From Lysobacter sp. (GTDB lineage: Bacteria; Pseudomonadota; Gammaproteobacteria; Xanthomonadales; Xanthomonadaceae), in assembly GCA_011526085.1 (NCBI GenBank), contig WYBC01000002.1, positions 16,001 through 80,000 of the forward strand: DNA of 64,000 nt, given 5' to 3'. Positions 58,249-64,000 of this stretch are shown in pieces; position 1 is the first letter of the stretch; each line of letters opens with the position of its first letter. Made by a program: the position numbers and the translations under genes. The notes under the pieces were generated by a model, which worked only from the letters and a program-made list of their open reading frames with translations, did no database searches and was not told the origin of the DNA.

Positions 58249-59486
58249 TGGCGATGCATGACGACACCACGACGCTGGTCGAGAAGGGCCAGCGCTATTA
58301 CCTTCCGGTCTACAAGCCGCGCCATTTGATTCTCGAACGCGGGCAGGGCAGCCGCGTATGGGACATCGACGGCCGCGAGTACATCGATCTGGCCGGCGGC
58401 ATCGCGGTCTGTGGCCTTGGGCACTGCGATCCCGATCTGGTCGCCGCGCTGACCGGACAGGCCGGCAGGCTCTGGCACACCAGCAACGTGTTCTACAGCG
58501 AACCGCCGGTCCGCCTTGCCGAAGAGATCGTCGTCGCGTCGCGCTTCGCCGAGCGCGCCTTCCTGTGCAACTCCGGCGCCGAGGCCAACGAGGCCGCGAT
58601 CAAGCTCGCGCGCAAATGGGCCAGCGCGCAGGGCCGCCCGCCGGATCGCCGCGTCATCGTCACCTGCCACGGCAGTTTCCACGGTCGCACCCTCGCCACG
58701 GTCACCGCGACCGCACAGCCGAAATACCAGGCCGGCTACGAGCCGCTGCCCGGCGGGTTCCGCCACGTCGACTTCAACGACCTCGATGCGCTCGACGCGG
58801 CGATGGCCGGGGGCGACGTCTGCGCGGTGATGCTGGAACCGGTGCAGGGCGAGGGTGGGGTGATGCCGGCGCGCGACGGGTATCTGGCCGGCGTGCGCGC
58901 GCTCTGCGACCGTCACGACGCCTTGCTGGTGCTCGACGAAATCCAGTGCGGCATGGGCCGCACCGGCCCGCTGTTCGCGCATTGGGGCGATGGCATCGTC
59001 CCGGATATCGTCACCCTCGCCAAGGCGCTGGGCGGCGGGATGCCGATCGGGGCGATGCTGGCCGGCCCGAAGGTCGCCGAGGCGATGCAGTTCGGCGCCC
59101 ACGGCACCACCTTCGGCGGCAACGCGCTGGCGGCGGCGGTCGCGCGCGTGGTCCTGCGCAAGCTGCAATCGCCGCAGATCGTCGCCAACGTCGGGGCGCA
59201 GAGTCGCGCGCTGCGCGATGGCTTCGCCGCGATCGATCGCGAGCTGGGGCTGTTCGCCGAAGTCCGCGGCCGTGGACTGATGCTCGGTGCGGTGCTCGCG
59301 CCTGCCCACGCGGGGCGTGCCGGCGACATCCTCGATCTCGCCGCGGCCGAAGGCCTGCTGATGTTGCAGGCTGGCCCGGATGTGCTGCGCTTCGTGCCTG
59401 CGCTGAACATCGCCGACGACGAGATCGCCGAAGGCCTGGCGCGGCTGGCGCGGGCGCTGCGGGCGTTCGTCGGTGCCGATGCCTGA
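58248..59486 (+). CDS. argD: Acetylornithine/succinylornithine-type aminotransferase
   Basis: A 412-residue class III PLP enzyme. NSGAEANEAAIKLARKW binds phosphate, LVLDEIQCGMGRTG is the cofactor-aspartate region, and TLAKALGGGMPIGAM holds the PLP lysine. Best fit is ArgD of arginine synthesis, but AstC-like or another omega-aminotransferase cannot be excluded. Start is ATG 58248 or ATG 58254; the first overlaps the gloA stop. Confidence 0.85.
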   Translation: MAMHDDTTTLVEKGQRYYLPVYKPRHLILERGQGSRVWDIDGREYIDLAGGIAVCGLGHCDPDLVAALTGQAGRLWHTSNVFYSEPPVRLAEEIVVASRFAERAFLCNSGAEANEAAIKLARKWASAQGRPPDRRVIVTCHGSFHGRTLATVTATAQPKYQAGYEPLPGGFRHVDFNDLDALDAAMAGGDVCAVMLEPVQGEGGVMPARDGYLAGVRALCDRHDALLVLDEIQCGMGRTGPLFAHWGDGIVPDIVTLAKALGGGMPIGAMLAGPKVAEAMQFGAHGTTFGGNALAAAVARVVLRKLQSPQIVANVGAQSRALRDGFAAIDRELGLFAEVRGRGLMLGAVLAPAHAGRAGDILDLAAAEGLLMLQAGPDVLRFVPALNIADDEIAEGLARLARALRAFVGADA

Positions 59487-59738
59487 CTATTCGCCGGTGG
59501 GCGGCGACGCCGGCACATCGAAGGCCTCTTCGTCGATCGCCGATTGATCGAGCGCCTCAAGCATCGACATCAGTTGCGACCGAAGCTCCTCGACGGTATC
59601 GCCGTAAACGTAGGTCGGCATTTCGTGTCGCGACACGGGATTGCCGTCTGCGTCGTAGTACACGTCATGGATACGGAGACCCGCATCCCCGCGAACGACA
59701 CGGTAGTTCCATGTCACGAGGCGCTCCGCGGCGGTCAT
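59487..59738 (-). CDS. Small protein of unknown function downstream of metB
   Basis: An 83-residue acidic cytosolic protein (LVTWNYRVVRG, LRIHDVYYDADGNP, EELRSQLMSMLEAL). Its ATG overlaps the metB stop (ATGA), so it is probably translated from the same mRNA. No domain recognised. Confidence 0.65.
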   Translation of the reverse strand: MTAAERLVTWNYRVVRGDAGLRIHDVYYDADGNPVSRHEMPTYVYGDTVEELRSQLMSMLEALDQSAIDEEAFDVPASPPTGE

Positions 59739-60862
59739 GCCAGCGCCTGGCGCAGATCCTCGATCAGATCGTCGACATGCTCCAGGCCTACCGACATCCG
59801 CAGGAGATTCTGCGGTGAGCGCGGGTTCGGGCCTTCCACCGAGGCGCGATGCTCGATCAGCGACTCGCAGCCGCCCAGCGACGTGGCGACGGTGAAGATG
59901 CGGACCTTCGACGCCAGCGCCAGCGCGGCCTCGCGTCCGCCATGCACTTCGATGCTGAGCATGCCGCCGAAATCGCGCATCTGCCGCGCGGCGACGGCGT
60001 GGCCCGGATGCGATGCCAGCCCGGGGTAGTTCACGCGTTCGACCTGCGGCTGTTCGGCGAGGAAGGCGGCGACCGCGCGCGCATTCGCGCAGTGCATCGC
60101 CATCCGCGCACCCAGCGAGCGGCAGCCGCGCAGGATCAGCCAGGCGCTGAACGGCGCCAGGGTCGCGCCGGTGATGTGCAGCCGGTGCGCGACCTTCGCG
60201 CTCAGCGCGCCCTGTTCGGCGAACACCAGCGCGCCGCCGAGCACGTCGCTGTGGCCGCCGAAATACTTCGTGGTCGAATGCATGACGACATCCGCGCCCA
60301 GCGCCAGCGGGCGCTGCAGCAGCGGGGTGGCGAAGGTGTTGTCGGCGACGACGACGGCGCCGGCCGCGTGGCCGATCCGCGCCAGCGCCGCGATGTCGCT
60401 GATCTTCATCCGCGGGTTCGACGGGGTTTCGATCCACACCATCGCCGTCGGCTGCGCGCAGGCCGCGCGCACCGCGTCGAGGTCGCCCATGTCGACCATC
60501 ACCGCCTCGATGCCGCGTTCCGGCAGATATTCGGTGCACAGCATGCGCAGGCCGGTGTAGCAGTCGTCGGGAATCAGCACGCGCGCGCCGTTCGGCAGGC
60601 ATTCCAGCAGGGTCGTCATCGCCGCCATGCCCGAGGCGAACGTCGCCGCCTCCGCGCCGCCTTCCAGCGCGGCCAGCGCCTCCCTCAGGCGATCGTTGGT
60701 CGGATTGCCCTCGCGCTGATACTCGTAACCAGCGACGCGCTCGCCCGCGGGACCATGGCGGAAGGTGGTGGCCAGGTGGATCGGCGGCACCACCGCGCCG
60801 GTGGCGGGATCGGATTCGTTGCCGGTATGGACCGAGACGGTTTCGGGACGCAGCGTGCTCAT
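59735..60862 (-). CDS. metB: Cystathionine gamma-synthase (Cys/Met metabolism PLP enzyme)
   Basis: A 375-residue PLP enzyme of methionine synthesis. Tyr/Arg pair in [24 protein letters not shown], and the PLP lysine in [14 protein letters not shown] are present. Cystathionine gamma-lyase or O-acylhomoserine sulfhydrylase activity cannot be ruled out by motif. ATGA overlap with hemL upstream and with the small gene downstream. Confidence 0.88.
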   Translation of the reverse strand: MSTLRPETVSVHTGNESDPATGAVVPPIHLATTFRHGPAGERVAGYEYQREGNPTNDRLREALAALEGGAEAATFASGMAAMTTLLECLPNGARVLIPDDCYTGLRMLCTEYLPERGIEAVMVDMGDLDAVRAACAQPTAMVWIETPSNPRMKISDIAALARIGHAAGAVVVADNTFATPLLQRPLALGADVVMHSTTKYFGGHSDVLGGALVFAEQGALSAKVAHRLHITGATLAPFSAWLILRGCRSLGARMAMHCANARAVAAFLAEQPQVERVNYPGLASHPGHAVAARQMRDFGGMLSIEVHGGREAALALASKVRIFTVATSLGGCESLIEHRASVEGPNPRSPQNLLRMSVGLEHVDDLIEDLRQALA

Positions 60863-62148
60863 GTCCGCAGCTCCGCGAACGACGCGCGCGCGGCCTTGAT
60901 CGTCGCCGCGATCACCGCGTCGTCGTGGGCCATGGACAGGAAGCCGGCCTCGAATGCCGACGGCGCCAGATACACGCCGTGTTCCAGCATCGCGTGGAAG
61001 AAGCGGTTGAATGCAGCGGTATCGCCTGCGGTGGCCTGGGCGTAGGTTTCGACTTTCTCCGCCGTGAAGAACAGGCCGAACATGCTGCCGACGCGGTTGG
61101 TGCTGAAGGGCACGCCGGCGTCCTGCGCCGCGGCTTCGAGACCCGCGCACAGGGTCGCGGTGCGCGCGTCCAGGGTCTCGTAGAAACCCGGCGCCTGGAT
61201 CAGTTCCAGCATCGCCAGGCCGGCAGCCATCGCCACCGGATTGCCGCTGAGCGTGCCGGCCTGGTAGATCGGGCCGCTCGGCGCGATCTGGCGCATCAGG
61301 TCGGCGCGGCCGCCGTACGCGCCCACCGGCATGCCGCCGCCGATGATCTTGCCGAAGGTGCTGAGGTCCGGCGTGATGCCGTACACCGCCTGCGCGCCGC
61401 CCAGTGCGACCCGGAAACCGGTCATCACTTCGTCGAAGATGAGGATCGCGCCGTGCTGCGTGCACAGGTCGCGCAGATGCTGCAGATAGCCGGCGCGCGG
61501 CGGGATGCAGTTGGCGTTGCCGACGACCGGCTCGACGATCACCGCCGCCACTTCGCCGCCGATGTCGTCGAACAGCGCGGTGGCCGCATCGAAATCGTTG
61601 AAGGGCAGGGTGGCGGTGAGGTCGGCCAGCGCTTTCGGCACGCCCGGCGAGGTCGGTACCCCCAAGGTCAACATGCCCGAGCCGGCCTTCACCAGGAACG
61701 AGTCGCCGTGGCCGTGGTAGCAGCCCTCGAATTTCACGATCCGGGTGCGCCCGGTGGCGCCGCGCGCCAGGCGGATCGCCGACAGGGTGGCCTCGGTGCC
61801 GGAATTGACCATGCGCACCATCTCGCAGCTCGGAATCAGCCGCGTGATGGTCTCGGCCATCGTCACTTCCAGCGGATTCGGGGTGCCGAAGCTCAAGCCG
61901 TTGCGGGCGGTGGCGATCACCGCCTCCAGCACTTTCGGATGATTGTGGCCGGCGATCATCGGCCCCCACGAACCGACGTAATCGATGTAACGGTTGCCGT
62001 CGGCGTCGTAAAGCCAGGCCCCGTCGGCGCGTTCGACGAAGAACGGTTCGCCGCCCACCGATTTGAAAGCGCGCACCGGCGAATTGACGCCGCCTGGCAT
62101 CAGGTTCTGGGCGCGGGTGAACAGATCGTGGGAACGCTCGGTCTTCAT
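60859..62148 (-). CDS. hemL: Glutamate-1-semialdehyde 2,1-aminomutase
   Basis: A 429-residue PLP enzyme that makes 5-aminolevulinate for haem. [17 protein letters not shown] near the start, [26 protein letters not shown] and the PLP lysine in [15 protein letters not shown] are diagnostic. Overlaps thiE at its start (TGATG) and metB at its end. Confidence 0.96.
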   Translation of the reverse strand: MKTERSHDLFTRAQNLMPGGVNSPVRAFKSVGGEPFFVERADGAWLYDADGNRYIDYVGSWGPMIAGHNHPKVLEAVIATARNGLSFGTPNPLEVTMAETITRLIPSCEMVRMVNSGTEATLSAIRLARGATGRTRIVKFEGCYHGHGDSFLVKAGSGMLTLGVPTSPGVPKALADLTATLPFNDFDAATALFDDIGGEVAAVIVEPVVGNANCIPPRAGYLQHLRDLCTQHGAILIFDEVMTGFRVALGGAQAVYGITPDLSTFGKIIGGGMPVGAYGGRADLMRQIAPSGPIYQAGTLSGNPVAMAAGLAMLELIQAPGFYETLDARTATLCAGLEAAAQDAGVPFSTNRVGSMFGLFFTAEKVETYAQATAGDTAAFNRFFHAMLEHGVYLAPSAFEAGFLSMAHDDAVIAATIKAARASFAELRT

Positions 62149-62819
62149 CAGGATCTCGTCGGTGAGGTGGGAAATTCGGGTGCGGTGGATTCGAAGGCGG
62201 CGCGGTAGGCGCGCGCGGCCGCCGCGGGATCGGGGGCGTCGAAGACCCCGCTGATCACGGCCAGCAGATCGGCACCGGATGCGACCAGGCCACGCGCATT
62301 GTCCGGGGTGATGCCGCCGATGGCCACCCGCGGCAGTCGCAGTTCCGCGCTGTCGCGCAGCAGATCGGGCCATGCGCGGCGGGCATTCGGCTTGGTCGAG
62401 GAGGGGAAGAAGGCGCCGAAAGCAATGTAGCTCGCGCCCGCCGCCGCGGCCGCCCGCGCCCGTGCGAGGTCGTCGTAGCAGGAGACGCCGATGATCGCGT
62501 TCGCACCCAGCCGTGCGCGGGCCGCGACCGGGTCGCCATCGTCCTCGCCCAGATGCACGCCGTCCGCGCCGACGGCGATCGCCAGGTCGACGTCATCGTT
62601 TGCTATCAGCGGCACGCCGGCTGCGCGACACAGCGGCAGCAGTGCCGTCATCTGGCGCTGCCGGAGCGAGGCGTCGGCGGTCTTGTTGCGATACTGCAGC
62701 AGTGCCGCATGGCCCAGCACGGCGCGCACGCGATCGAGCAGCCGCTCGGTGTCCGGCTCGTCGGGGGTGATCAGGTACAGCCCGCGCAGCGGCGGGACGG
62801 GAAGCGGGGACGGGGTCAT
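62148..62819 (-). CDS. thiE: Thiamine-phosphate synthase
   Basis: A 223-residue TIM-barrel enzyme that joins the thiazole and pyrimidine moieties of thiamine. [31 protein letters not shown] and [14 protein letters not shown], plus IGGITPDNA, match ThiE. The start may be ATG 62819 or ATG 62855; neither has a strong ribosome-binding site, and the first gives a length nearer the family norm. First gene of thiE-hemL-metB-small protein. Confidence 0.92.
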   Translation of the reverse strand: MTPSPLPVPPLRGLYLITPDEPDTERLLDRVRAVLGHAALLQYRNKTADASLRQRQMTALLPLCRAAGVPLIANDDVDLAIAVGADGVHLGEDDGDPVAARARLGANAIIGVSCYDDLARARAAAAAGASYIAFGAFFPSSTKPNARRAWPDLLRDSAELRLPRVAIGGITPDNARGLVASGADLLAVISGVFDAPDPAAAARAYRAAFESTAPEFPTSPTRS

Positions 62820-62878
62820 CTGGAGGATCGGCCGCACAACCGGCAGAATACGCATTCTGGATACAAGGACATTATCCG

Positions 62879-63061
62879 ATGAACGCCGCCGATGAGGCCT
62901 CACGCCGCTACCGCTGCACCACCTGCCACCACATCTACGACCCGGCCGAGGGCGATCCGGACGCCGGGATCCCGCCGGGTACGCCGTTTTCCGCGCTGCC
63001 GGACGACTGGTTCTGCCCGCAATGCGGCGCCACCAAGGCAGACTTCGAGCCGTTGCCCTGA
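62879..63061 (+). CDS. rubA: Rubredoxin, first of a tandem pair
   Basis: A 60-residue iron protein. Two Cys-x2-Cys knuckles, [14 protein letters not shown] (Cys13, Cys16) and [12 protein letters not shown], ligate a single Fe. Divergent from thiE. It probably carries electrons for an oxygenase or peroxide/oxygen detoxification. Confidence 0.95.
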   Translation: MNAADEASRRYRCTTCHHIYDPAEGDPDAGIPPGTPFSALPDDWFCPQCGATKADFEPLP

Positions 63062-63136
63062 GGCCTTCGCCGCGCTTCCGGCGCGGCGCACGGGATGGGA
63101 CAATCGTCGTTTCCTTCGAACCCGAGACTTTCCCCG

Positions 63137-63328
63137 ATGAGCGATGCTGTAAGCCCTGTTGTCTATCGCACCTGGATGTGCGTCGTCTGCGGTTTCATCT
63201 ACGACGAGGCCAAGGGACTGCCGGATGAGGGGCTCGCACCGGGCACCCGCTGGGAAGACATCCCCGACACCTGGACCTGCCCCGACTGCGGCGTGACCAA
63301 GAGCGACTTCGAGATGGAGACGATCTGA
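63137..63328 (+). CDS. Rubredoxin, second of a tandem pair
   Basis: A 63-residue paralogue of the preceding gene. [13 protein letters not shown] and [12 protein letters not shown] provide the four Fe ligands. It starts 75 bases after the first copy. The two differ outside the iron site, so this is an old duplication. Confidence 0.95.
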   Translation: MSDAVSPVVYRTWMCVVCGFIYDEAKGLPDEGLAPGTRWEDIPDTWTCPDCGVTKSDFEMETI

Positions 63329-63422
63329 GCCGCCCGGCAGACTGCTGAACAAGCGCGTCAGGACGATCCTGGCCGGCAATTTCGACCGGGATCGGCGCGC
63401 AAGCGATTGATTCGTCTGGACT

Positions 63423-63445
63423 GAGTCCGGACTTGCTCCGGACTC
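63423..63445. terminator. Hairpin after the rubredoxin pair
   Basis: Perfect 9-bp stem GAGTCCGGA / TCCGGACTC with a CTTGC spacer, followed by TTCAT. It lies in the 247-bp convergent gap, where nothing else is recognised. Confidence 0.6.
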
Positions 63446-63575
63446 TTCATATCGAGCGGGGCACGGCGAGGCGTCGTTCAACGGTGTTCCGACCGCCGCC
63501 GCGTTCCCTTGTTCGATCGGGCCCGATCTTCCGGGCCTGCCACGTCAGGCCAGTTCTGTCAGTCTTGGGCCCGGT

Positions 63576-64000
63576 TCAGTGCAGGGGCTGTCGACGCACG
63601 CCCTGTTCCACCAGCCGGTGGCGGATCGCCTCGGCGTCTTCGGCCTCCGGATTCGTCTGCAGGTACCGGGCCAGATCGCGGGCCGCGCCGATCGAGTGGC
63701 CCAGCTCCGAATATCCCAGCCCCCGCTCGCGCAGGGCGTCGGCGTTGTCCGGCAGCAGCCTCAGGATGCGGTCGGCGCAGCGTACAGATCGCGCCCAGTC
63801 GCCGTTTTCCGCATACAGCGCATGCAGGTTACGCAGCATCCGCACCAGGATCGCACGGGGCGGGGCGGGGTCGAGGATCTGCATCAGGGCCTCGTCCGGC
63901 ACGTCTTCGCCAAAATGCGGCCGGGCCCGCTGCCGGAGCTCGTCCGCGTTCAGCGGGCGCCCGCGATTGAACGGATCCATCACCAGCACGCCGTCATCCA
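63576..64000 (-). CDS. SirB1-like (transglutaminase-like/TPR) protein, C-terminal part
   Basis: The frame stays open to the window edge, so the N-terminus is missing. The visible ~141 residues begin DDGVLVMDPFNRGRPL, the usual transition from the transglutaminase-like domain, and continue with a tetratricopeptide-like helical region (NLHALYAENGDWARSVRCAD, LPDNADALRERGLGYSELGH). This matches SirB1-family proteins, whose function is unclear. Confidence 0.8.
   Translation of the reverse strand, partial: DDGVLVMDPFNRGRPLNADELRQRARPHFGEDVPDEALMQILDPAPPRAILVRMLRNLHALYAENGDWARSVRCADRILRLLPDNADALRERGLGYSELGHSIGAARDLARYLQTNPEAEDAEAIRHRLVEQGVRRQPLH

Overview
The window looks like a chromosome segment of a high-GC gammaproteobacterium of the Xanthomonadaceae, most likely Lysobacter or a close relative. 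The evidence is the gene set: an alpha-lytic-type protease with a long pro-region, a lysyl-endopeptidase-like enzyme, Vibrio/Aeromonas-type M28 aminopeptidases, a pyrophosphate-type phosphofructokinase, a short adenylate kinase and a WrbA/DUF2069 pair. Base composition is strongly GC-rich throughout, apart from a few AT-rich promoter islands. I saw no tRNA, rRNA, CRISPR array, transposase or integrase.

Region 1 (1-14.6 kb) is an island of secreted proteins, mostly proteases: a partial protein with CPR-like, PKD and P domains, a proteinase K-like subtilase, two M28 aminopeptidases, a Lys-C-like protease, a secreted protein of unknown function, a GntR regulator and an alpha-lytic-type protease. 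Most have a signal peptide. They carry interchangeable C-terminal modules (PKD, carboxypeptidase-regulatory-like, P domain), and several are separated by strong, similar hairpin terminators.

Region 2 (14.6-24.8 kb) holds a mini-asparaginase, a 265-bp MITE-like element, DUF2069-wrbA, yihY-tlpA-acyP, and a sulfate uptake operon (Rrf2 regulator, YezD-like protein, OprO/P-type porin, Sbp, CysT, CysW, CysA). Region 3 (24.8-34.3 kb) holds a DUF2145 pair divergent from an XRE regulator, fabA-fabB, a large clade II catalase, a repeat-rich gap, PPK2, a small XRE protein, MoaB and a GNAT acetyltransferase.

Region 4 (34.3-42.6 kb, minus strand) is a tightly coupled polysaccharide-export module: a Wza/GumB-like lipoprotein, a Wzz/GumC-like protein, a BY-kinase homologue with a broken P-loop, an outer-membrane barrel, and two paralogous heparinase II/III-like proteins. 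No glycosyltransferase, flippase, polymerase or exosortase is visible nearby. Region 5 (42.7-47.7 kb) holds two exported proteins of unknown function, an ArsR-cupin/DUF2867-DCC operon and PPi-PFK.

Region 6 (47.9-52.3 kb) runs adk, an exported orphan, then a two-gene cassette (a 208-aa protein of unknown function coupled to an AbiEii-like nucleotidyltransferase), then mpl. The cassette sits between a 44-bp copy of the mpl 5' end and mpl itself. I consider this the best candidate for an undescribed system. Region 7 (52.4-64 kb) is mostly housekeeping: YbdK-type ligase, Lon-N domain protein, a DedA-PAP2-LssY fusion, a small kinase-like protein, SDR, glyoxalase, ArgD-like aminotransferase, the minus-strand run thiE-hemL-metB-small protein, two tandem rubredoxins and the end of a SirB1-like gene.
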